Positions 23,899-31,247 of a stretch of 31,799 nt of DNA are shown piece by piece; the stretch's first letter is position 1; the number at the start of each line of letters is the position of its first letter. Both the position numbers and the translations under genes were made by a program. Below the pieces are notes generated by a model. The model was given only the letters and a program-made list of their open reading frames with translations, did not search any database and had not been told where the DNA came from. The DNA is from Acetobacteraceae bacterium. GTDB lineage: Bacteria; Pseudomonadota; Alphaproteobacteria; Acetobacterales; Acetobacteraceae. The stretch covers positions 1-31,799 of the forward strand of contig PLSZ01000311.1 in the NCBI GenBank assembly GCA_003164305.1, read 5' to 3'.

Positions 23899-24707
23899 AC
23901 CATCGTTTCGATCAGGTCCTGGAGACGATCGGCGCGTGGATGTTGGGCCTGTTGTGGCTGCTGCCGCTGCTCTACGCCGTATGGACCGCGTTCCATCCCG
24001 CGGCGTACGCCACGCGGTTCGATTTGTTCGCGCCGCTGACATTGGACAACTTCGTCGCGGCCTGGCAGGCGGCGCCGTTTTCCCGCTTCCTGCTCAACAC
24101 GGTCATGATGGTGACGCTGATTTTGGTGGTGCAGTTCGTGCTCTGCACGTTCGCGGCCTTCGCCTTCGCGCGGCTGATTTTCCCCGGCCGGGATCTGCTG
24201 TTCGGCGTCGTGTTGCTGCAATTGATGGTGATGCCGGACGTCCTGCTGGTGGAGAATTACCGCACCCTGGTGCAATTGCATCTGGTCGATACCATCCTCG
24301 CCATCGCGCTGCCTTATCTGGGCTCCGCGTTCGGAATCTTCCTGCTGCGGCAAACCTTCATGACCATTCCTCAACCATTGGACGACGCGGCGCGGATGGA
24401 GGGCTGCGGCCTGCTGGCTCGCTTGTGGCGCGTGTACGTGCCGTTGGCGAAACCAACTTACATCGCGTACGGCCTCGTGCTGGTCAGTTACCACTGGAAC
24501 AACTTTCTCTGGCCGCTGATCATCACCAACTCGGTCACGACGCGTCCGTTGACGGTGGGGCTGTCGGTGTTCGCCACCACCGATCAGGGGATCGATTGGT
24601 CGATCGTCACGGCGGCGACTCTGATGACCAGCGCGCCGCTGCTGGTGGCGTTTCTGTTGTTCCAGCGGCAATTCGTGCAGAGCTTCATGCGCGCCGGCAT
24701 TCGCTGA
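23895..24707 (+). CDS. ABC transporter permease (MalG/UgpE type)
   Basis: This 270-residue inner-membrane permease has about six hydrophobic spans and an EAA loop reading DDAARMEGCGLLARLWRVYVP (about 163-183), in which the first residues are DDAA. The reading frame is open far upstream inside the previous gene, but the ATG at 23895 overlaps that gene's TGA, fits the usual MalG-type length and begins just before the first membrane span. It pairs with the preceding permease to form the transport channel. Confidence 0.94.
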   Translation: MNHRFDQVLETIGAWMLGLLWLLPLLYAVWTAFHPAAYATRFDLFAPLTLDNFVAAWQAAPFSRFLLNTVMMVTLILVVQFVLCTFAAFAFARLIFPGRDLLFGVVLLQLMVMPDVLLVENYRTLVQLHLVDTILAIALPYLGSAFGIFLLRQTFMTIPQPLDDAARMEGCGLLARLWRVYVPLAKPTYIAYGLVLVSYHWNNFLWPLIITNSVTTRPLTVGLSVFATTDQGIDWSIVTAATLMTSAPLLVAFLLFQRQFVQSFMRAGIR

Positions 24708-24775
24708 GACTTTGACTCTTCCCCCGCCACGGGCTTTCTTCCGGCGCACGGAACAACCACCAGGGAACGGCCAGG

Positions 24776-25951
24776 ATGCGACCCCTTGAAGGCATGCGTG
24801 TCGTCGCGTTGGAGCACGCGGTCGCCGCGCCATTATGCAGCCGCCATCTCGCCGACCTCGGCGCCGACGTGATCAAGATCGAACGCCCGGGCACCGGCGA
24901 TTTCGCGCGCGATTACGATAATTACGTCAACGGTATTTGCAGTCACTTTATCTGGCTTAACCGCGGCAAGCGCAGCGTCACCCTGGATGTGAAAAACCCC
25001 GGCGGGCGGGAGATCCTCACGAAACTGATCGCCGGCGCCGATGTGCTGCTACAAAACCTCGCCCCCGGCGCCGCCGCGCGGTTGGGTCTTGCGCATGAAG
25101 CGTTGAAACCGACCCATCCCGGCCTCGTGGTCTGCGACATTTCCGGCTACGGCGAGTCCGGGCCAATGGTGCGCAAGAAAGCCTACGACCTGCTGATCCA
25201 GGCGGAATCAGGATTGATCAGCGTCACCGGTTCCCCCGACGAACCCTCCCGCGTCGGCATCTCCATCGCCGACATCGCCACCGGCATGTACGCGGTGACC
25301 GGCATCATGGGTGCCTTGCTGCGCCGCGCGCGCAACGGTGAAGGCGCCAACGTCAAGGTCGCGATGCTCGACGCTCTGGGCGAGTGGATGACGTATCCGA
25401 TGCTGCGCCACGCTTATGCCGGATCGCCACCGCCGCGCGCGCCCACTCAACATCCGGCGATCGCGCCGTACGGATCGCATCGGACCAAGGATGGCTCGAT
25501 CATCTTTGGCATTCAGAACGAGCGCGAATGGGTCACGTTTTGCACAAACGTCCTGCGACAGCCGGAGGTCGCGACCGATCCGCGGTTCGGCAGCCAACAC
25601 GCGCGGCGAGAGAACCGGGACGCGCTGACCGCCGTGATTGAAGAGCTTTTCACCACCATGACTTCGGCCGAGGTCGCGGCGCTGCTGGAACGACACGGCA
25701 TCGCCAACGGCCGCCTGAACGATCCGCTGGCGACATGGAACCACGAGCAATTCGCCGCGCGCGACAAATGGCGGGACATCATGACCGAGAACGGTCCGGT
25801 CCGAGCCTTGTTGCCACCATTCCAGTTCACCGATTTCGAAGCGGTGATGGGCGACGTCACCTCGGTCGGCCAGCACACCGATCAGGTCCTGACTGAACTG
25901 GGCTACACCGCGCCCGAAATCGCCGCGCTTCACACATCGGGCGCGGTATGA
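24776..25951 (+). CDS. Family III CoA-transferase (CaiB/BaiF type)
   Basis: This 391-residue enzyme moves CoA between carboxylic acids. The N-terminal block PLEGMRVVALEHAVAAPLCS and LADLGADVIKIERPGTGD are family signatures. The catalytic aspartate is Asp138 in KKAYDLLIQAESGLIS. The stretch DIATGMYAVTGIMGALLRR and the later VKVAMLDALGEW also fit. It follows the transporter genes by 68 bases and its stop overlaps the next start by four (ATGA). Together with the hydratase this suggests that an imported acid, or one formed from it, is made into a CoA ester and then hydrated. Succinyl-CoA- or mesaconyl-type donors are possible, but none is shown by sequence. Confidence 0.93.
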   Translation: MRPLEGMRVVALEHAVAAPLCSRHLADLGADVIKIERPGTGDFARDYDNYVNGICSHFIWLNRGKRSVTLDVKNPGGREILTKLIAGADVLLQNLAPGAAARLGLAHEALKPTHPGLVVCDISGYGESGPMVRKKAYDLLIQAESGLISVTGSPDEPSRVGISIADIATGMYAVTGIMGALLRRARNGEGANVKVAMLDALGEWMTYPMLRHAYAGSPPPRAPTQHPAIAPYGSHRTKDGSIIFGIQNEREWVTFCTNVLRQPEVATDPRFGSQHARRENRDALTAVIEELFTTMTSAEVAALLERHGIANGRLNDPLATWNHEQFAARDKWRDIMTENGPVRALLPPFQFTDFEAVMGDVTSVGQHTDQVLTELGYTAPEIAALHTSGAV

Positions 25952-26436
25952 CCGGCTTCGATCCCGCCCGCCACCGGATGATCCCGGACCAGCGCTGGTT
26001 CGAGGATTTCGTCCTCGGCGAGCGGTTCGTGCTGCCCAGTCGAACGATGACGGAGGCGGTGTTTCTGGCGTTTCAGGGTGCGAGTGGCGACAACCATCCC
26101 GTGCATTATGACGTCGAATACTGCAAAGCCCGCGGCATGCCCGGCCTGCTGGCGCATGGCTTCCAATCGCTGATCCAGACTGCTCCCGGCGCTGGATTGT
26201 TCCCCTACATGGTCGAGGAATCGCTCGCGGGCTTCATCGAACAGTCCAGCCGTTTCCTGCAACCCGTCTACGCCGGCGACACGGTTTATCCGGCCTTGGA
26301 GATCGACGAACTGACACCGAACCGGAGCACGGGCGTGGTCGGGCTGTCATCCACGATGCACAACCAGCGCGGGCAACTGGTCGTGCAGGGGCGGCAACGC
26401 TACCTCATTCGCAAGCGGCCGGCGCCGGCTGCATAA
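25948..26436 (+). CDS. MaoC-like hydratase/dehydratase
   Basis: This 162-residue single hot-dog domain has RWFEDFVLGERFVLPSRTMTE at the start and the hydratase-2 active-site block SGDNHPVHYD at 46-55 (Asp48 and His53 as the D-x4-H pair). GMPGLLAHGF follows, then the QPVYAGDTVY segment typical of MaoC proteins. It would add or remove water at an enoyl-CoA, including mesaconyl- or methylmalyl-type CoA esters. It is translationally coupled to the CoA-transferase and ends the operon begun at 19353. An alternative is a hot-dog binding or thioesterase relative, but the intact D/H pair favours a hydratase. Confidence 0.9.
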   Translation: MTGFDPARHRMIPDQRWFEDFVLGERFVLPSRTMTEAVFLAFQGASGDNHPVHYDVEYCKARGMPGLLAHGFQSLIQTAPGAGLFPYMVEESLAGFIEQSSRFLQPVYAGDTVYPALEIDELTPNRSTGVVGLSSTMHNQRGQLVVQGRQRYLIRKRPAPAA

Positions 26437-26523
26437 ACCTTACAATTGGACCGATCTTGCCACAATCGTGACACAGCCGCCCACCATGTTGCGTCGCATC
26501 ATAACGATCGTGGGTTCAGGACC

Positions 26524-26820
26524 ATGGCGCGCAACAGGAAACAGATGCATCCGGGCCGTATCCTCCGCGAGGAGTACATGGAGCCGATGCGCCTCGATAC
26601 ACATGGATTAGCGGCGGCTCTGGGGGTTACCGAGGGACGTCTGCGACCGATTATCGCCGATGAGGGACCGGTCACCTCCGACCTCGCCCTCCGCCTCGCC
26701 AAATGCTTCCGCACCTCCCCCCAGTTCTGGCTGGGCCTGCAGGCGGCCTACGATCTGTCGATGGCCCAGGCGATGTATGGCGCCGAGATCGAGGCGCACG
26801 TGCAGGCGCTGGCGGCGTAA
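26524..26820 (+). CDS. HigA-family XRE-type antitoxin/regulator, orphan
   Basis: This 98-residue protein has the HigA layout: MHPGRILREEYMEPMRLD, a helix-turn-helix (AAALGVTEGRLRPII), TSDLALRLAKCF and SPQFWLGLQAAYDL. An upstream in-frame start at 26446 would add 26 residues without family resemblance, so the ATG at 26524 is chosen, although AGGA lies very close to it. The partner toxin HigB, normally just upstream, is absent. The preceding gene is the hydratase and only 87 bases separate them. It may be a solitary regulator, or the relic of a toxin-antitoxin pair whose toxin was lost. Confidence 0.85.
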   Translation: MARNRKQMHPGRILREEYMEPMRLDTHGLAAALGVTEGRLRPIIADEGPVTSDLALRLAKCFRTSPQFWLGLQAAYDLSMAQAMYGAEIEAHVQALAA

Positions 26821-26844
26821 CGGGTCTCTCCACTCCAAATGACA

Positions 26845-26867
26845 ATGGCCCGGTTTGACCGGGCCAT
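26845..26867. terminator. Perfect stem-loop after the HigA-like gene
   Basis: ATGGCCCGGT (26845-26854) and ACCGGGCCAT (26858-26867) form a perfect ten-base stem around TTG, 25 bases after the stop. No T run follows on either strand, so it may act as a bidirectional, Rho-assisted or processing element. Confidence 0.55.
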
Positions 26868-26920
26868 CTCGTGCAACGAGCACGTTGACGCGGATAGCCC
26901 GGTCAGGCCCCCCTCACCGT

Positions 26921-26970
26921 CATCCTCGACCCGCTCATCGCCATCCTCGACCCGCTCATCGTCATCCTCG
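26921..26970. repeat. Short tandem repeat, 21-base period
   Basis: Two copies of CATCCTCGACCCGCTCATCG (26921-26940 and 26942-26961), each followed by one variable base, and then a partial third copy (CATCCTCG) that merges into the palindromic element below. It has only two full copies and no spacers of unique sequence, so it is not a CRISPR array. Confidence 0.8.
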
Positions 26971-27065
26971 GGCTCGACCCGAGGATCGGCCGCCCCAGAT
27001 ACCTTGCCCGCCTTATGACGTCCTCGGCGGGTCGAGAGATCCTCGGGTCGAGCCCGAGGATGACG
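26960..27065. repeat. Inverted pair of 28-base palindromic elements
   Basis: The 28-base segment at 26960-26987 (CGTCATCCTCGGGCTCGACC onward) is the exact reverse complement of 27038-27065, with 50 bases between. Each copy is itself partly palindromic (CCTCGGGTCGAGCCCGAGG). A third, slightly shorter relative lies at 28384-28409. Elements of this form are typical dispersed REP-like repeats. The stretch 26868-27180 otherwise contains no convincing gene. A 12-base palindrome ACGCGATCGCGT occurs at 27164-27175, just past the next gene's stop. Confidence 0.75.
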
Positions 27066-27180
27066 GGAAGAGGCGCACTTTCCTCCCGCGGCGCTTATCT
27101 TGATATCAGAGCGAACGCCAATCCTATCGATCGGCCGTGACGAAGATCCAACGCCCGGTTCGGACGCGATCGCGTGACCT

Positions 27181-28065
27181 TTACCGTGCCCGCGCGAACT
27201 GAAACGCGCACAACGACGCCAGCATCAGCGCGGCGCCAAATGCCTGAGGCGTGGTCAGCCACTCCTCCAGCAGCAGCATGCTGAGAATGGTCGTCACCAA
27301 TGGCTCCAGATTCATGATGAACGCGGTCCGGAAGGGGCCGACGCGGTTGGTCGATAAATAGATCAACAGCGTCGATAGCGTGCTGCCGACACTGGTACCG
27401 ATGAACGCCGTCCATCCCAACAGGCTGTTGGGCATGTGCCAATCGCCGACCAGAGCGGAGCCGATCAGAAACAGCAAGGTCGATGGCAGCATCGAGTACC
27501 ACGTCGTCAACCGCGGATCGGCGCCATTTAAATACGCGCGCGTCATCAATAACGAAATCGCGCGCAAGGCCGCCGCGGCCAACGCCCATGCGATGCCGGC
27601 GCCGGACAGATGGTCGAGCTCGGCGCCCAGCATCAACGCCAGACCGAGAAAGGCGGCCAGCGCGGTCAGCAGGGCGGGCAGGCTCAGACGATCGACGCCG
27701 GTGATGCCTCCCACGACGCCGGTCAGCAGCGGATAGACGAAATAGGCCAGGATCGCGATCGACACCGGAAGCAGAGAGATCGCCTCCATCAGGCCGAACA
27801 TGGTGCCGGCGAACAGCACGCCGATGACCCAGGCGATCAGCCGTTGCCGGTGCGTGTGCCAAACGGGCGGCGGTTGGAGCCGCAGCCACACGTACATGAA
27901 CGCCACCACCAGCACGCCGCGCAACGACACCATCGTCGCCACGTCCATGCCCGAGGCGAAGACCACCTTGATCATGATATCGACGCTGGAAAACGACAGC
28001 GCGGCGGTGATGGCGGGCCACAGCTCGCCCAACCTCGTGCCGCGCGCGAGGGCGGTCGTGGTCAT
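27181..28065 (-). CDS. EamA/DMT-superfamily transporter
   Basis: This 294-residue inner-membrane protein has about ten hydrophobic spans arranged as two five-span EamA halves (about 15-140 and 155-290). Family-like features are SSVDIMIKVVFASG in span 1, SLRGVLVVAFMYVWL, LLPVSIAILAYFVYPLLTG at the end of the first half, and FIMNLEPLVTTILSMLLLEEWLT in the second. Such proteins export metabolites such as amino acids, or act as drug/metabolite carriers. No Shine-Dalgarno-like sequence precedes the ATG on the minus strand. Instead GCGAAA/TTTCGC (28067-28086) forms a hairpin-capable dyad directly at the start. Confidence 0.9.
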   Translation of the reverse strand: MTTTALARGTRLGELWPAITAALSFSSVDIMIKVVFASGMDVATMVSLRGVLVVAFMYVWLRLQPPPVWHTHRQRLIAWVIGVLFAGTMFGLMEAISLLPVSIAILAYFVYPLLTGVVGGITGVDRLSLPALLTALAAFLGLALMLGAELDHLSGAGIAWALAAAALRAISLLMTRAYLNGADPRLTTWYSMLPSTLLFLIGSALVGDWHMPNSLLGWTAFIGTSVGSTLSTLLIYLSTNRVGPFRTAFIMNLEPLVTTILSMLLLEEWLTTPQAFGAALMLASLCAFQFARAR

Positions 28066-28505
28066 CGCGAAAGTGAAGCGTTTCGCTCAAGGCCGGCCCG
28101 GGCCGCGACATGGCCGAACCGCGAGAAATCGCCGTCGATTCTGTCGAGATCGTCACACCCGAAGGATCGGTTTCGGGCCATCTGGGCCGGCGCGTGGGCG
28201 CACGGTACCGCACCGGCTTTCGCCGGAAACTCGGCCATCGGACGATTCTCCCAAGGGTCGCTTTCTGGGCGCAGAGTGCCATGAACCGCGGCGGCGGCCT
28301 ATAGCGGCGGGGGTGGGGCCGCGTCGCAGTGGCGGTAGACCGCGGTTGTTGTCTCGGGATCAGGCCACCGGCCCGACGTGAGCGATCCCGGGTCGAGCCC
28401 GGGATGACGGGAATGGTCCGTTGCCAGTCAGTCGGTCGGGCGGCCCTCCCTCAACAAGAGCGGGATCCCTCGGATTGCCTGCCAACCGCCCGCGCGAGGT
28501 GACCC
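28066..28505. other. Gene-free spacer with one palindromic repeat
   Basis: This 440-base spacer lies between the EamA gene and the first OmpA-like gene. It contains a REP-like element at 28384-28409 (GATCCCGGGTCGAGCCCGGG onward), a two-site variant of the pair at 26960-27065. A 64-codon open frame at 28110-28304 has no recognisable features or ribosome site and is not called as a gene. A start-proximal dyad sits at 28067-28086. Confidence 0.5.
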
Positions 28506-29552
28506 TTAATCGATCACGATCTCGACGCGCCGGTTCGGCGACCGCTCCGCATCCCCCCGCGCGTGAATCGCGATCGTTTCACTGGGCACTCCCTCGCCGA
28601 TCAGCGCGCCGGCGAGGGCTCGCGCGCGACGCTCGGACAGCGCCTTGTCCGATGCGGCCTGGGTCACTTCGATCCGCGTGTCCCGCCGCCTGGCCGATTC
28701 CGCCGCTTGCTTCACGATCCAGCGGGTCCGGTCGCTGATCGTCGCGATATCCAGTCCGAAATCGACCTGATACGTTTGAACCCCGCCCTGGCCCCGACCC
28801 GCCGGCGGCGCGGCCAACGACGCCTGTGGCGCCACCGCGGCCGGAGGCGGCGTATTGAACGCATAGCGCACGCCGAACATCAGGGTCTGGTTGAACTGAT
28901 TGTGAAACTTCGTCGCGCTGAGCACCGGAGCCCCGCCGGTCGAGGTCAACCCATTGAACGTCTCGCCGCCCAGAATATCCATGAAGCGATAGTCGGCGGT
29001 CAGCGACAGCCCGGGCATGTTGGGGATCGGAAATGATACCCCCGCGATCGCCTGACCGGCGATCCCGCCCGCGTCGCCGCTGGCCGAGAACACCAGCGGC
29101 TTGCTGGTGGCCGTCATCGCGAACCCATCCAGCCGCGTGGACTGATAGCCGATACCGGCTCCGATATACGGATAGACGTAGGGTGAGCCGATATCCATGT
29201 CGAACAGCGCGTTGGCCATGAGGCCGAGATTGCGCACCGAGCCGGAGCCGGTGGCGGGAAACGTCGTGCCGGACGTGCCCTTCACGTTGCTTTTGCCGAA
29301 CGTGCCCTCCACCTCGAACCGCCAGCCGTTGCCCAGGGCGTAGCCGAGGCTGAGGTTGGAGTCGTAGCCCAGAGCTTCATCGATATCGAAGTTGCCGTTG
29401 ATGCCGTGCGTGACCGGCGTGTTGGTTGGTGAGGTCGGCGCTCGCAAGCCGGCGCCGGCGCCGATGTAGATGCCCTGGATCGGCTGTGCGCTCGCGGCCC
29501 AGGACGTGGTGAGGACCGCGAACGCCAGAAGAAGAACCGGCCGAAGCCTCAT
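28506..29552 (-). CDS. Outer membrane beta-barrel protein with degenerate OmpA-like C-terminal domain
   Basis: This 348-residue protein has a signal peptide MRLRPVLLLAFAVLTTSWA|SA-type with cleavage before QP. An eight-strand-like barrel follows (IYIGAGAGL, LSLGYALGNGWRFEVEGTFG, YPYIGAGIGYQ, LSLTADYRFMD, TLMFGVRYAF), then a Pro/Ala-rich linker and an OmpA-like domain. In that domain the usual DTSG..YN loop is missing: the sequence jumps from IEVTQAASDKA to LSERRARALAGAL, while NRRVEIVID is kept. The aspartate that grips peptidoglycan is thus apparently lost. The ATG at 29552 is chosen because GGGAG lies eight bases before it. The upstream gene at 29852 is a paralogue with an intact domain. 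Confidence 0.88.
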   Translation of the reverse strand: MRLRPVLLLAFAVLTTSWAASAQPIQGIYIGAGAGLRAPTSPTNTPVTHGINGNFDIDEALGYDSNLSLGYALGNGWRFEVEGTFGKSNVKGTSGTTFPATGSGSVRNLGLMANALFDMDIGSPYVYPYIGAGIGYQSTRLDGFAMTATSKPLVFSASGDAGGIAGQAIAGVSFPIPNMPGLSLTADYRFMDILGGETFNGLTSTGGAPVLSATKFHNQFNQTLMFGVRYAFNTPPPAAVAPQASLAAPPAGRGQGGVQTYQVDFGLDIATISDRTRWIVKQAAESARRRDTRIEVTQAASDKALSERRARALAGALIGEGVPSETIAIHARGDAERSPNRRVEIVID

Positions 29553-29770
29553 GCTGACTGCTCCCAATATACGTTTCCCGATGCAGGCGGGCGATGAAGA
29601 GGGGGACGCGACGTGGCCCTCATCGGGCCTAATGCTTTCGCGCCCGACATAACCAGGGGACGCTCATGAAATATTCGTCATAATCGCCTCCCATCGTTCG
29701 TTACTGAGGCTGCGACAACCCGGCGTTCCGGGGAAGCGGGGTTGCCGATGGAATCGGCGAACGGATCGGG

Positions 29771-29808
29771 AAAAACAAAGGGCGCCCCGGGTTGTAATCG
29801 GGACGCCC
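29771..29808 (-). terminator. Intrinsic terminator of the downstream OmpA-family gene
   Basis: On the minus strand GGGCG-T-CCCG pairs with CGGG-G-CGCCC (plus 29780-29808) with one mismatch, followed by TTTGTTTTT (plus 29771-29779). It begins 43 bases after the stop of the gene at 29852 and separates it from its paralogue. Confidence 0.85.
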
Positions 29809-29851
29809 CATGGTTCGGACCATCGTTCCCGGCGAACCGGGACCTGCCGGC

Positions 29852-30919
29852 TTAGTGGAAGACGATTTCCACGCGGCGGTTCTGCGGCTCACGCACGCCG
29901 TCGCCGGTCGGCACCAGCAGCTTGGTTTCGCCGTAAGCGTGCATGGAGATCGCGCTCTGCGGCACGCCATCGCGCACCAACTCACCCGCGACCACACGGG
30001 CGCGACGCTCCGACAGACCCATGTTGTATTGCGGGGTGCCGGAAGTATCGGTGTTCCCGTCCACGTCGATCCGCGTGTACTGGGTGTGCGTGGAGTAAGT
30101 CGCCGCGTCCTTGACGATCGCTTCGCCGCGGGAGGTCAGATCGGCCTTATCCCAGTCGAAGAACACGAGGAACGTCTTCGCGCCCATGTCGGCGACGGGC
30201 ATCGGCGCCGGAGCCGGAGGCGGCGCCACACCGAATTCATAGCGCATGCCGATCAGCACCGCGTGGTTGTAGTCGTTGGTCGCGGCGATCGAACCAGGAG
30301 CGCCACCAGCCAATGGGTAGTTACGCGTGCCGGCGAGACCCATGAAGCGGTACTCGGCGGTCAGCGACAGGCCAGGCATGCCGGGGATCGGCATGGCGGC
30401 ACCGAGAATCGCCTGATACGCGAAGCTGCCCTTGGTGCGGTTGGGGCCGGCGAAGCTTGGGGCGGTGAAGGCGGGAACGCCCCCCGTCACATGCAGACCT
30501 TGTTCAATCACGGCCTCATAACCGACGCCCGCGCCGATGTAGGGCTGCACCATCGGCACCAGGCCCACGAAATCGTACAGCACGTTGACCATGCCGCCGG
30601 CCTTCTGTTCCTGACCGCCGCCGCTGGCCGGGTAACCATAGCCCGACGGATTGTTCATGCCGTTATTCTGGCGGTAATTCCCTTCGATCTCAGCGCGGAA
30701 ACCGTTGCCGAAACCATAGCCGAGGCTGACCACGGCAGCGGGTCCGATATCGACACGCATATTGCCATTGCCGCCAACCGGGCCCTTGAACGTTTCACGC
30801 TGCATGAAATTCGCGCCGAGGCCCGCGCCAACATAAAGTCCTGTCACCGGCTGGGCGTTGGCGGTAACCATTGGCAAGGCCATCATGGCCGAAGCAAGCA
30901 GAACATTCCGGAGCTTCAT
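29852..30919 (-). CDS. OmpA-family outer membrane protein
   Basis: This 355-residue protein has a signal peptide MKLRNVLLASAMMALPMVTANA|QP. An N-terminal barrel follows (VTGLYVGAGLGANF, VVSLGYGFGNGFRAEIEGNY, QPYIGAGVGYEAV, LSLTAEYRFMGLAG, VLIGMRYEFG), then a Pro/Ala linker and a C-terminal OmpA/MotB domain. The domain has FFDWDKADLT, GNTDTSGTPQYNMGLSERRA and NRRVEIVFH. The conserved aspartate (in NTDTSG) and arginine (in LSERRA) that bind peptidoglycan diaminopimelate are both present. It anchors the outer membrane to the cell wall and may form a small pore. The ATG at 30919 is fixed by AGGAG seven bases upstream. It has its own terminator at 29771-29808. Confidence 0.95.
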   Translation of the reverse strand: MKLRNVLLASAMMALPMVTANAQPVTGLYVGAGLGANFMQRETFKGPVGGNGNMRVDIGPAAVVSLGYGFGNGFRAEIEGNYRQNNGMNNPSGYGYPASGGGQEQKAGGMVNVLYDFVGLVPMVQPYIGAGVGYEAVIEQGLHVTGGVPAFTAPSFAGPNRTKGSFAYQAILGAAMPIPGMPGLSLTAEYRFMGLAGTRNYPLAGGAPGSIAATNDYNHAVLIGMRYEFGVAPPPAPAPMPVADMGAKTFLVFFDWDKADLTSRGEAIVKDAATYSTHTQYTRIDVDGNTDTSGTPQYNMGLSERRARVVAGELVRDGVPQSAISMHAYGETKLLVPTGDGVREPQNRRVEIVFH

Positions 30920-31069
30920 TCGTCTTCTCCTGGTTAAAGTACAGCGGCGGTCCGCACGACAACTCGTCGCGTCCATGATTAACGATACAACCGCCGAATT
31001 AACAGGGGCGCGCCTTTCATTCACTGACCGCTGTTGCAACATTGCCACAGGGCTCGGCCGTACAGTCAC

Positions 31070-31091
31070 ATATGTACGCCAGCGTACATAT
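31070..31091. repeat. Perfect 10-2-10 palindrome beside tRNA-Sec
   Basis: ATATGTACGC (31070-31079) and GCGTACATAT (31082-31091) are perfect inverted arms around CA, three bases beyond the tRNA-Sec 3' end. The arms are AT-rich relative to the surroundings. It could form a terminator-like stem for the tRNA transcript, or a protein-binding site upstream of the OmpA-family gene. Confidence 0.7.
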
Positions 31092-31094
31092 CGG

Positions 31095-31187
31095 CGGAAG
31101 AGAGCAGGAGTCGAACCTGCCCAGGATCGCTCGGCGACCCCAACCGGGTTTGAAGTCCGGCCGACCCACCGGGGCCGCTTCTCCTCC
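31095..31187 (-). tRNA. selC: tRNA-Sec (anticodon TCA)
   Basis: On the minus strand this 93-nucleotide RNA folds as a selenocysteine tRNA. The eight-base acceptor stem GGAGGAGA pairs with TCTCTTCC (one G-T wobble), and the six-base D stem CGGCCC pairs with GGGTCG across CGGT. The anticodon loop CTTCAAA has anticodon TCA at plus 31151-31153. There is a seven-base extra arm GGGTCGC/GCGATCC, and a T arm GCAGG-TTCGACT-CCTGC. The layout and many bases match known bacterial selC. The last pair of the anticodon stem is A-C rather than a Watson-Crick pair. The gene does not encode a full CCA (GCCG after the stem). It lies 60 bases downstream of selA in the same direction. Confidence 0.95.
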
Positions 31188-31247
31188 GCCGGGGATCATC
31201 CACGCGCCGGCACGATTTGGAAAGGGTCAGCGCGGTTTGGGAATGAT

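Noticed and set aside
26921..26961. Possible CRISPR array
   Set aside because: Only two full copies separated by one base, with no unique spacers and no cas genes.
28110..28304. 64-codon plus-strand open frame
   Set aside because: No ribosome site, no recognisable domain and located in a repeat-containing spacer.
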